A DNA stretch of 64,000 bases. Source: Deltaproteobacteria bacterium (GTDB lineage Bacteria; Desulfobacterota; DSM-4660; Desulfatiglandales; Desulfatiglandaceae). The stretch is from NCBI GenBank assembly GCA_019307815.1, contig JAFDIV010000001.1:337140-401139 (forward strand). Direction: 5' to 3'. A program made the translations under genes and the position numbers. Shown piece after piece: positions 17,597-25,068 of the stretch; positions within the stretch are counted from its first letter, which is position 1; each line of letters opens with the position of its first letter. Below the pieces are notes generated by a model that was not told the origin of the DNA, did not search any database, and was given only the letters and a program-made list of their open reading frames with translations.

Positions 17597-18325
17597 CTAA
17601 AAGTTAAAGCGCACTGTGAAGGTCTGATCTGTATCCTGGTCGATCAGCTGAAGCCGCAGGCCCTTGGCCCCTTTTGCTTCTCCAGGGAAAAAGAGAAAAC
17701 CATGGGCGAGGGTTCCCGGTGGTATTTCTTTGTTCCTCAGTGATTTCCTACGCAAGTCTCTTACGATTTCATGGCGTGCCTGTCCTGAACCATAGGCCGA
17801 TAGGCCCCCGCCTGTGGCCCCTGCGGCTGCTCCGATGGCAGCGCCCTTGCCCGCGGACTTAAGTACGCTTTCTCCCGTTACGATTCCTATTGCAGCCCCT
17901 ATGACAGCCCCTGCTGTGCCTGCGAGGAAGCCGCTATAGGCGCCTTTCTTGAATATATGTTTGGTTTCAGCATATTTGGTGGCTCTATCATAGGCCATCC
18001 TCTTATCCAATATGGGCCAGAGGTTGCCCTTGGTATCCTCCAAGAAGGTCTGTTTTGGGTTGACCATGATCCGGTCTCTGCCCTGATTGTCAAAGATGAT
18101 TTGCACGGGCAGGAGTCCCGCTCCGAGGACGTCAAAGCCAAAGGCCTCTTTTGCCTCTACAGGGTCGTCATAAGCCTTTGCTGCCACCACGGCCCCAGCC
18201 ACCTTCATGGCGTTGGGATAGGATGAAGGGGCCTTAAAAGGTAAAGGCTTGGCCTGATAAGTGGAACAGGCTCCCCAAAGTAAGAGCGAGCCTATGAGCA
18301 TCGTAATCAGTAGGGTCTTTTTCAT
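17597..18325 (-). CDS. Glycine-zipper lipoprotein, function unknown
   Basis: 242 residues. An N-terminal signal with lipobox LLWGAC puts the lipidated Cys at 20. Residues 130-180 are a Gly/Ala-rich zipper (GTAGAVIGAAIGIVTG, GKGAAIGAAAGATGGG) as in outer-membrane-associated Gly-zipper proteins. I recognise no named family. It is probably envelope-anchored and may be stress-related. It converges with the cysteine hydrolase gene. Confidence 0.75.
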   Translation of the reverse strand: MKKTLLITMLIGSLLLWGACSTYQAKPLPFKAPSSYPNAMKVAGAVVAAKAYDDPVEAKEAFGFDVLGAGLLPVQIIFDNQGRDRIMVNPKQTFLEDTKGNLWPILDKRMAYDRATKYAETKHIFKKGAYSGFLAGTAGAVIGAAIGIVTGESVLKSAGKGAAIGAAAGATGGGLSAYGSGQARHEIVRDLRRKSLRNKEIPPGTLAHGFLFFPGEAKGAKGLRLQLIDQDTDQTFTVRFNF

Positions 18326-18358
18326 TAGATTGCCTCCTTTGCATAGGATGGTAACCGG

Positions 18359-18859
18359 TTACCCAACCTTCTTGAACTTGCCTTTGACTGCCCCACAGAC
18401 AGGACAGTTTTCAGGTGGGCTGTCCTCAGCAATGTAGCCGCATACCTGGCACACATAATACTCGGTCTGCCGGTCCGAGAGCATATCATTCATGGCCTTT
18501 TTATATAGTTCTGCATGTGTGTTTTCCACATCCCTTGATTGGGAAAAGGCCCTTTCCACTTGCTTGAGCCCTTCCTCCATTGCGTCCTTTATCAATGGGG
18601 GGTATTCGTCCACATTCGCCTTGATCTCATTTTGAAAGGCAGCTTCCAAATTTTCTTCTGTAGCGCCTATCTTCCCGCGCATCAATAAAAGGTAGCGTCT
18701 TGCGTGTACTGATTCAGCATCTGCAACTGCCCTGAAAAGCCTGGCAATTTGAGGGTAGCCGTCCTTTTCAGCCTTTTGGGCAAATGCACTGTTTCGGGCC
18801 GCTGCTTTTGACTCAGCAGCAAAGGCAATGGCCAAATTCTTTTCACTTTTGGAGGGCAT
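18359..18859 (-). CDS. Rubrerythrin
   Basis: 166 residues. An N-terminal ferritin-like four-helix domain has the di-iron glutamates (AAESKAAARN; AVADAESVHARRY; ENTHAELY). A C-terminal rubredoxin-like site (CQVCGY, then CPVCGA) follows from residue 136. It reduces peroxide in the cytoplasm of anaerobes. It stands alone in its transcription unit, 33 bp from the lipoprotein gene on the same strand. Confidence 0.93.
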   Translation of the reverse strand: MPSKSEKNLAIAFAAESKAAARNSAFAQKAEKDGYPQIARLFRAVADAESVHARRYLLLMRGKIGATEENLEAAFQNEIKANVDEYPPLIKDAMEEGLKQVERAFSQSRDVENTHAELYKKAMNDMLSDRQTEYYVCQVCGYIAEDSPPENCPVCGAVKGKFKKVG

Positions 18860-19119
18860 GTATCTTCTCCTTTTTTTAGTGTTTGCTCTAACCTATTGTT
18901 TAAGCCCTGAAAGAGGTGATTGCAACCTTTTTTGTGGATTTCGCCTTCAATATGGCCTTTCGGGCCCTCATGCCATGCCCATTAGGGCATTGAATATGAG
19001 GGGCCCCTATAGATATCAGTTTCAGCTTATTATAACTCTCTTCCGTGACAATTGTGTCACTTTTGTGGTAGTAAAAAAATATAGTCAGTGGTACACAGCT
19101 GCTCAAAGGGTGATAGGCA

Positions 19120-19650
19120 GTGAAATTTAAGGATGTCTTTCGGCTTCTGGTGGGTTTCTTGGAAAAGGAAGGGATCGATTATGCCCTGATAGGTGCCTTT
19201 GCTTTAAAGGCATATGGATATACAAGGGCTACGGAGGATGTGGATTTCATTGCCAGGACAGGAGATCAAGTAAAGATCATTGGATTTCTTGAGTCGCTCG
19301 GATTTGAAACGCTCCATTGCTCAACGGGATATTCCAATCATATGCATCCGCTTTCAGGATTGGGCAGGATCGATCTTGTCTATGTTGAAGGTGACACAGC
19401 GGATTCTATCTTTGCCGATAGTAAGAAGCTTTTAATTTTTGGGGATATGACGGTGCCTGTGGTCAGTCCAGAGCATCTCATTGCTCTTAAGGCATTTGCA
19501 ATGAAGAACGACCCCGAGCGCTTGTTGTCTGAAATGGCGGATATCAAATTTCTTGTAGGCTTAGAGGGGATTGATCTGGAGAGGGTTCGCAGGTATTTTG
19601 ACAAATATGGCCTTATGGAGAAGTTCCATGAAATCATGGGAAAAACATAG
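19120..19650 (+). CDS. Nucleotidyltransferase-fold protein (AbiEii/MNT-like)
   Basis: 176 residues. The minimal nucleotidyltransferase fold is visible: LIGAFALKAYG (23-33), ATEDVDF with Asp40 and Asp42, and a third Asp85 in GRIDLVY. Such proteins occur as toxin or antitoxin halves (AbiEii, MNT-HEPN) or as stand-alone enzymes. GTG 19120 is preceded by AAGGGTGAT. A 70-residue gene overlaps its 3' end, which hints at a two-gene module. I cannot say which partner would be toxic. Confidence 0.75.
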   Translation: MKFKDVFRLLVGFLEKEGIDYALIGAFALKAYGYTRATEDVDFIARTGDQVKIIGFLESLGFETLHCSTGYSNHMHPLSGLGRIDLVYVEGDTADSIFADSKKLLIFGDMTVPVVSPEHLIALKAFAMKNDPERLLSEMADIKFLVGLEGIDLERVRRYFDKYGLMEKFHEIMGKT

Positions 19651-19840
19651 TACAGGCGATGATTTGAAATTGGAAAAGGGAATGCTTCTAACTCCTGGAG
19701 ATATGGCCTTTATGAAGAAGAGCCGACACGGACAGATCAGCCGTGACCTTGAAGAATACCTGGATTTTCTCGAAGAGATAAAGGCCTTCGATAAGAAGAA
19801 AAGGCGGTTGGTTGCCTTCAGGGAAAGATTTGAGCTATAA
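19628..19840 (+). CDS. Small charged protein overlapping the nucleotidyltransferase gene
   Basis: 70 residues from ATG 19628, which lies 23 bp inside the end of the preceding gene in another frame. The sequence is rich in Lys, Glu and Asp (DLEEYLDFLEEIKAFDKKKRR) and probably helical. No family is recognised. The overlap suggests it is translated with the nucleotidyltransferase as its partner. Confidence 0.6.
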   Translation: MKSWEKHSTGDDLKLEKGMLLTPGDMAFMKKSRHGQISRDLEEYLDFLEEIKAFDKKKRRLVAFRERFEL

Positions 19841-19889
19841 ACCAATAATTTGAGCTGTGGGGCCTTGAGAAGATAGGGAATAAGGGAGG

Positions 19890-19913
19890 TGGTCGGGGCG
19901 AGAGGATTTGAAC
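19890..19913. repeat. att core copy distal to the tRNA (attL)
   Basis: 24 bp identical to the tRNA-Pro 3' end at 26480-26503; the match stops at 19914. It represents the displaced original tRNA end (T-arm, acceptor, CCA). Confidence 0.9.
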
Positions 19914-20277
19914 TTATCTACCGAGTAATGATTTCAATAACTTAGAGGCCATCTGATACTTACCTGATACTGATACGAGAGGAACTGTTCTTGTTTGGGT
20001 TCAAATTTCTTTCAGTTCCAAACTAAATTAGTTTTCAATTTTCCTAGAATATTGTTCAATTTCCCAAGTGATTTTAATTTATTCTTTCTCAGAATTTTTA
20101 CACACTAAAATCACCCTAACCCCCTGAAATCATTAGGGATTTAGCCCATTTGATAAATGGGGTTATGGTAAGTTTAACCCTGTGCACCTGACCTAACCTA
20201 TTGATATTATTAAATAAAACACGTTTTTTGCCATTATGACCCGTGGCAAGATTAAGTTTAATTAAGGAGTTGTTAAC
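19914..20277. other. Left end of the element: arm-type site and AT-rich upstream region
   Basis: No gene seen. It contains a 22-bp arm-type repeat at 19951-19972 (two copies of CTGATACT or CTGATACTG spaced by about 10 bp), matched at 26408-26429 with one mismatch in the same orientation. The rest is AT-rich and probably contains the promoter for the gene at 20278. Confidence 0.6.
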
Positions 20278-21072
20278 ATGAATGACATTAATTTAGAAGA
20301 GCTGAAACAGAAGTATCTGGACTTGGGGGGAGACCCAGCAACTTTAGAAGAAGTTTCACCTGACATTCTTCAAACTCTTGTGGATGCAAGAGAAGAAGCG
20401 CAGAGGCTAATAGAGAGGCATAAAACTGATTTATATGTAGCCGAATTAAACAAACCTGTTCCTGAAGAGGAAAAGCCAAATATCAACGAAGCAATTACAA
20501 AATTGCGCAAAATTCGCGAACGCGAAGTAGATTTCAATGACCCAGCAAGACCGTTAAAGCGGAATTTAGAAATAGATTTTACAAACGCAATACGAGAATA
20601 CTTCGGTTTGGAGAGGCTCCCATTCGAATATTCTGACGCAGACTTAGAAGTTCTTCTAGAACTGGACCAGTGGACTATAGGCCCGACTTGCAGAGAATTT
20701 CTTAATAACCAGAACGAAATGAGGAAGCAAGATTACAGACAGCGTATGCAGAAAATACTGTTTGTCAGACATAGCCAAAAAGAGAGAGAACGAAAAGAAC
20801 AAAAGAAACTTAACGAAATCGTCAATAAATTCGAACACTTACGCCACGTTCCTGGTAAGATAAAAATGCAGGACGGCAAGCCCGTCATTTCAAATGAGTA
20901 TCAGGAATGGAGGGAAAACATAAAGGAATTCAGGCACTTATTGCAGATTGAAAAGAAGTATATCGACAGCATTCTGAAGGAATTCCCTAATACCGAAACT
21001 AAACAAAAATATGCCCCATTTTTCAAAATCTTCAATGAAATCAACGACTTATGCGATAGGGAGGGCATTTAA
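20278..21072 (+). CDS. Unknown protein of the integrated element
   Basis: 264 residues, acidic N-terminal third and a Lys/Glu/Arg-rich, probably helical remainder (SQKERERKEQKKLNEIVNKF around 175). No signal peptide, membrane segment or recognisable motif. It is followed 1 bp later by the HTH gene, so the two are one transcript. It could be a structural or packaging partner of the HTH protein, but nothing in the sequence shows this. Confidence 0.65.
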   Translation: MNDINLEELKQKYLDLGGDPATLEEVSPDILQTLVDAREEAQRLIERHKTDLYVAELNKPVPEEEKPNINEAITKLRKIREREVDFNDPARPLKRNLEIDFTNAIREYFGLERLPFEYSDADLEVLLELDQWTIGPTCREFLNNQNEMRKQDYRQRMQKILFVRHSQKERERKEQKKLNEIVNKFEHLRHVPGKIKMQDGKPVISNEYQEWRENIKEFRHLLQIEKKYIDSILKEFPNTETKQKYAPFFKIFNEINDLCDREGI

Positions 21073-21073
21073 T

Positions 21074-21586
21074 ATGGCTCGTGGTCGAATTACTAAAGAG
21101 AAACAAGCAGCACTTAAAGCGAAGGCTAGGCCGTTATTGCTGGACGGTGTCCCTTTGTCTAAGGTTGCAAGACGCCTGGGTATCTCTTATAACACTGCAA
21201 GCGCATGGAAAAGGGAATTGGAGCAAGAGCTGGAAAAAGTTGGCCTGGCATCCGGTGCAGATTTCGAGAAGCGAATATATCTTGATTTAGACCTGACAAG
21301 GACTCGGTTAAATGAGGAACTTGTAAAAAAAAACGCAGATAGCCTTCTTATACAGCGGCTAACAGATCGGGAGAGTCTGCTTCGAGCTCAATTGAGCGCT
21401 TGCAAGATCAACTCTGAAGAGACTTACCTTTGCCAAGACGACTTCCTTGCAATCGCTAAAGGTGATGTCACAAAAGCCGAAGACATCAAACAGCAACTTG
21501 CAGACATTATCGCAGGCCTCACGCTTGAGAATTTACCGAAACTTCTGAAGAAGCACCACTGGGCAAAATACCTGAAAAATCAATAA
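21074..21586 (+). CDS. Helix-turn-helix protein of the integrated element
   Basis: 170 residues from ATG 21074, chosen because GGGAGGG lies about 8 nt upstream and the previous stop is at 21072. Residues 25-45 (VPLSKVARRLGISYNTASAWKR) form a clear resolvase/terminase-type HTH. The following helical region (DLTRTRLNEELVKKNADSL) and leucine-rich C-terminus are not recognised. It could be a regulator or a terminase-small-subunit-like DNA binder; there is no large terminase beside it. Confidence 0.7.
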   Translation: MARGRITKEKQAALKAKARPLLLDGVPLSKVARRLGISYNTASAWKRELEQELEKVGLASGADFEKRIYLDLDLTRTRLNEELVKKNADSLLIQRLTDRESLLRAQLSACKINSEETYLCQDDFLAIAKGDVTKAEDIKQQLADIIAGLTLENLPKLLKKHHWAKYLKNQ

Positions 21587-21674
21587 CTTGCTGGCCTCAC
21601 CGTCCTTTTGGAGTTTCGTTACGTTCGCCATCCTTTGTGTGATCTGCGAAATTGCCATTTGGTGGCCAGCAAGT
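21586..21674. repeat. Long hairpin: 11-bp inverted repeat around about 67 bp
   Basis: ACTTGCTGGCC at 21586-21596 is the exact complement of GGCCAGCAAGT at 21664-21674; three further pairs form inside after a 2-nt bulge. It begins at the stop codon of the HTH gene. Nearby (21684-21700) ACGTTGC and GCAACGT form a second short inverted repeat around GTT. It could be a folded RNA, a recombinase site or a transcript end. Confidence 0.55.
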
Positions 21675-21732
21675 AAACCCATTACGTTGCGTTGCAACGT
21701 CTAGCTGAAGCATCCGCTTCCATCCTACCTAC

Positions 21733-21778
21733 GGGGAGATGTCCTTATGCGCCTCCAGACATCTCCCCATTTTCTTTC
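21733..21778 (+). terminator. Hairpin terminator after the HTH gene
   Basis: GGGGAGATGTC (21733-21743) pairs exactly with GACATCTCCCC (21758-21768), with a 14-nt loop, followed by ATTTTCTTTC. It would end the plus-strand transcript facing the convergent recombinase gene. Confidence 0.6.
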
Positions 21779-21904
21779 AGTCTTTGAAAAACGAGCCCAT
21801 AAAATTGCCCTCAATCAACGATTTTTATCTGACCTATAGGTTAGTATACCCTAAGCCGTTTCCACGCAAAATTGGCCTATTTTTTTTTTGGCCTCAGCTG
21901 GGGT

Positions 21905-22573
21905 TTAGGTCCATAGACCCCGAATTTGGCTCTGAATTTCCTCAGTCGTAACGTCGGCATACACAAGTGTGGACTGGATCGAACGATGCCTAAGCTGTCT
22001 CTGCACTGTTCTTAAATCACGTTCTTTGCTATATAAAGCCACTGCGTAACTGTGACGCAAAGCATGAACACTTTTACCGTTTTGGTAGAGATTCAGTTGC
22101 TTTAGATACTTTTTAACGATTTGCTGAATCGCCTGGCTAGTCCATTTCCCTCTTTGGCCAACAAAAAGAAAATCATCCTCACAGGTTCCTTCGCCTTGTT
22201 CTTTTTTCCATCGTAGAAACTGCTTTAGGTGTTTTTTGAGATTTGCTGGAATTTCCACTGTTCCAGAGATATTCCCCTTACCATTGCGAACGAAAATTGA
22301 GCTATTGCCGTATGAGATATTCAGGTCTCCAATCTTAAGGTTTGCAGCCTCCGACACTCTTAAGCCAGTGCAAGTCAAAAGGTCAATCGCCATCCATTCA
22401 CGCACTGCCGTTTTTCGGCGACATTTTAAATCTGCCTCTGCCTTTTGTCTGACATGCCGTCTGAGGAGTTTTATTTCTTTGGCACTAAAGAATTTGATTC
22501 CATCAACATTTGTTGGCTTAGCCTTCTTTCTTGCCTTTCTGTTCCTTTCCATTGCAAGATTAATTACTGTCAT
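21905..22573 (-). CDS. XerC-like tyrosine recombinase (second recombinase of element)
   Basis: 222 residues from ATG 22573, which has AAGGGG upstream; the frame stays open to 22834 but that extension looks unlike an N-terminal core-binding domain. All catalytic boxes are present: TGLRVSEAANL (Arg), RNGKGNI (Lys), HALRHSYAV (His-x-x-Arg), LRHRS (His) and LVYADV (Tyr). It lacks a full N-terminal core-binding domain. It lies inside the element rather than at an edge, so it may resolve multimers or act on an internal site rather than integrate the element. Confidence 0.82.
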   Translation of the reverse strand: MTVINLAMERNRKARKKAKPTNVDGIKFFSAKEIKLLRRHVRQKAEADLKCRRKTAVREWMAIDLLTCTGLRVSEAANLKIGDLNISYGNSSIFVRNGKGNISGTVEIPANLKKHLKQFLRWKKEQGEGTCEDDFLFVGQRGKWTSQAIQQIVKKYLKQLNLYQNGKSVHALRHSYAVALYSKERDLRTVQRQLRHRSIQSTLVYADVTTEEIQSQIRGLWT

Positions 22574-23231
22574 GACAGACCCCTTTCTTGTTTCAAAAAG
22601 TTTTATATTGAGTTTTCGCTCAATTCTTCTGTGATATTTCGGTGAAACACCTATTGAGTTTCTCTCAACCCAATAGAAAAGATATAGTATGTTTTGGGTT
22701 TTTCTTTGCCCTAACCCATGGAAATTGTCTCGGTCCATCTGCAACGCAAGGACTTGCCCAACCCTGCCCACTAGGTAGCAGATAGAACTGCATCTAGTAG
22801 ACAGCCTTAACCTGTTCCACATATAACTTAACAAGAAACAGGCTCCTAATATTCCTTGCTGGAAATATAGGACAGGCTAATCCAGGAGTGATCGGCACTC
22901 AATATCTCATTGTCAATGAACAAGTCTTCAGGAAGAAAAAACTCTCTATAAAATTGCCTCTAAAACCTAACATATTCATCGGCAAATGTCAAGCATTTCT
23001 TTAGTTTTTTTCATGCGTTAGGCTATTTGACACACTGTTTTTCAGTGTCACTTTTTTGGTGTTTTTTTGCCGGTTCATTGACTGTAAAACAGACTGAAAG
23101 TCAGGTCTTTGATATGCCACAAAGTGGAGTTTGAAAAGGATCTTTGAGAGATTGCCAAAATGTTCAAAGAACAATCTAACTAATGGCATAGTTTTGCCCA
23201 GCTTTTGGTAACACTAATCCCTAGTAAACTT
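22574..23231. other. Gene-poor AT-rich stretch of the element
   Basis: No convincing gene. A short hairpin (ACACTG at 23032-23037 with CAGTGT at 23043-23048) followed by CACTTTTTT looks like a plus-strand terminator. The frame upstream of the XerC-like start (22574-22834) stays open but has no conserved look. Confidence 0.4.
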
Positions 23232-23303
23232 GTATGATACAATCATAGTAAAATAGTATGGTATAATCATAGTGAATTCGTATGGTATATCCATAGTATT
23301 CTA
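23232..23303. repeat. Three 24-bp iterons, each with a 15-bp palindrome
   Basis: Units at 23232-23255, 23256-23279 and 23280-23303 follow with no spacer. They start GTATGATACAATCATAGT, GTATGGTATAATCATAGT and GTATGGTATATCCATAGT. In each, bases 2-16 form an imperfect palindrome (for example TATGAT-ACA-ATCATA). Unit 3 changes both arms together (TATGG with CCATA). This resembles plasmid iterons or a multi-site operator 116 bp before the next gene. Confidence 0.8.
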
Positions 23304-23418
23304 CTAGACAATACACCCATACCACAAAACGGATAGGTTGTTCCGATAGGTGGGGGTGGGGGTGTCTATCAAGTTAAGCCACCAAAATTTTCAATAAAAC
23401 CAAACACTTAGGAAGCCT

Positions 23419-23625
23419 ATGCAAGAGCTGACCCATGAATTAATTGAAGAATTAACAAAAAAATTCCTTGCTAATGGTGGAAAGGTGCTTATGTTACCGT
23501 CAGATCCCAAACTTGCTGATCCGCCCCACCCTATTCAATGGCAGACCGATGGCCTCAATCGGATTGAGTGGATCTACGTTACTGAGATCATTGAAGAAAT
23601 CCGCAGAAGGGAAAAGACGAATTAG
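23419..23625 (+). CDS. N-terminal part of a split ParB-like gene (frame 1)
   Basis: 68 residues from ATG 23419 to a stop at 23623-23625. The C-terminal helix VTEIIEEIRRREK reads smoothly into DELEALEYAVHNQRD of the -1 frame if ribosomes or the sequence shift near GAAAAG (23611-23616). Alone it has no family match I recognise. The iterons lie upstream and would control it. Confidence 0.6.
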   Translation: MQELTHELIEELTKKFLANGGKVLMLPSDPKLADPPHPIQWQTDGLNRIEWIYVTEIIEEIRRREKTN

Positions 23626-23969
23626 AAGCACTAGAATACGCAGTTCACAATCAACGTGACAGGCGTAACCTATCGGACGCAGAACTTTTGAAACTGGTAC
23701 AGTTCATAGACAAGAGAAGAAAAAAAGGGGAAAACTTTGGGGTGTATCCAAGGAATGAAAAAGGACATACGGTTAAAACCGGATGGGAACATGTGTCCCC
23801 ATCCGGAAGAAGTGCAGAAGAAACTGCAAAAATACTAGACACCAGCGACAGAAAAGCCAAAGAAGCCCGAAAAAATTTCTCTAATAATTTCAACTATTTT
23901 CGGTATCCTACTTTTTTAGTAGGAAATAAAGTCTATTCCACAACTCAGCAAATTCAATTAACTCATTGA
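23625..23969 (+). CDS. ParB-like C-terminal region (frame -1, no ATG start)
   Basis: The frame is open from 23595 to the stop at 23967-23969 but has no ATG or GTG; the only usual start is TTG 23688, which would cut a conserved helix. It reads ALEYAVHNQRDRRNLSDAELLKLVQFIDKR, the middle helices of ParB-type partition proteins, then SAEETAKILDTSDRKAKEARK, an HTH-like region. Fusion with the upstream frame gives about 180 residues. Either a programmed -1 shift or a frameshift mutation is implied. Confidence 0.6.
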   Translation, partial: EALEYAVHNQRDRRNLSDAELLKLVQFIDKRRKKGENFGVYPRNEKGHTVKTGWEHVSPSGRSAEETAKILDTSDRKAKEARKNFSNNFNYFRYPTFLVGNKVYSTTQQIQLTH

Positions 23970-24180
23970 AATTACAGAAGATTTTATTAAAAATTTTTTT
24001 TGAGAAAATTTGTCAAAAAATGGTGATAGCTACTTGATTTTGAAGTTTTGAAAAGAATACATGAGTGAGTTTTACAAAATTTTAGGGGAATCTCAATTGA
24101 ACGAAAGGTGATGTTGTTCAATTAAACCCCTTAAAATCGTTAGAAGTTTTTTTATCATATATTTGCCTTGGCTCGACTGG

Positions 24181-24270
24181 GTAAAAGCCCATAGGAAGTT
24201 TACCAGCATAACTTTCCTATCATGGCACCGGAGCCCGCTGGCTGCTATTGAATAGCAGAAGGCCTTTTAC
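24181..24270. other. Branched hairpin structure upstream of the Rep-like gene
   Basis: The outer arms GTAAAAGCC (24181-24189) and GGCCTTTTAC (24261-24270) pair with one bulge. They enclose ATAGGAAGTT/AACTTTCCTAT (24191-24200 with 24210-24220) and CTGCTATT/AATAGCAG (24242-24258). The three stems make a cruciform-like fold about 50 bp before the HUH Rep-like start, as expected of a nicking origin. An RNA is also possible. Confidence 0.55.
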
Positions 24271-24321
24271 TTAGTTAAAAACCGCACTAAGGAGGATTCC
24301 TGTCAATAAGTTCAGGGGGAG

Positions 24322-24993
24322 TTGATTCACATCAAAAAAGATGAATTAAAACAACAACTTAACACGTGGCCTTTGAGAGAGGAATTGCTTAAAATTCAGT
24401 GGGACTACCTACTGACTATTAGCTGGTACAAGTACAGGGCCTATTCTAGCCTAAACGACTTTTTTCGCTCATTTATCAGATACCTATCCAAATCTTTAGA
24501 TACCCCAGTCACATACTTTGCCATCTCCACAAGCGAATCTTTCGCATCTGGAAGTCGCACACACATACACGTCTTGCTTTCTTTCCTCAATAGCCCACCA
24601 GTTGATTACCAAGATCTAATTGAGGCTATCCTATTGTTTCTTGGTTCAGCACGTGACAAGTATTTCATCCAAGAAAAACATAAATATTTCAAGAACTTAC
24701 AGAAACACGCTATTGTTCTAAAGAAGTGTAGTTCTCAACAACAGAGGCGAAGACTGCAGCAGGACCTAGAGATAGCAAAGGTTGAAGATCAAATTATGAA
24801 TATCCATAGAAAAAGTTTCAAGTATTCTACCAGATGTTTCTGTTCTTTTTACTTATCAACATCAGATCCAGAACATGCATACAATTTCATCAACTATTCT
24901 CTTCAACCGCACCACCTATTAAATGAGTTTGATTTCTTTTTTTCACCCACCTTAAAACACAGAGTAAAGAAATACTGTAAAAGTTCAGCTTGA
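24322..24993 (+). CDS. HUH endonuclease-like replication initiator (Rep-like)
   Basis: 223 residues from TTG 24322, the only start after the upstream in-frame stop at 24307; AGGGGG lies close by. The order of motifs resembles rolling-circle Rep: LLTISW at 30-35 (motif I), THIHVLL with His81 and His83 (HUH, motif II), and NFINYSLQ with Tyr192 (possible nicking Tyr, motif III). The sequence is divergent and I know no close family. The branched hairpin upstream would be its natural origin. Confidence 0.55.
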   Translation: MIHIKKDELKQQLNTWPLREELLKIQWDYLLTISWYKYRAYSSLNDFFRSFIRYLSKSLDTPVTYFAISTSESFASGSRTHIHVLLSFLNSPPVDYQDLIEAILLFLGSARDKYFIQEKHKYFKNLQKHAIVLKKCSSQQQRRRLQQDLEIAKVEDQIMNIHRKSFKYSTRCFCSFYLSTSDPEHAYNFINYSLQPHHLLNEFDFFFSPTLKHRVKKYCKSSA

Positions 24994-25068
24994 CTTCGCA
25001 AAATTAATATTTATTTTTATTTAGACTACTTTACCAGAATACCAAATAACTAATAATTTCAGATACTT

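Noticed and set aside
22574..22834. Longer N-terminus of the XerC-like recombinase
   Set aside because: ATG 22573 has a better ribosome site and the upstream codons do not look like a core-binding domain; left as an alternative only.
23001..23189. 62-codon minus-strand frame in the element
   Set aside because: Contains the hairpin and T-runs at 23030-23060, no ribosome site and no family look.
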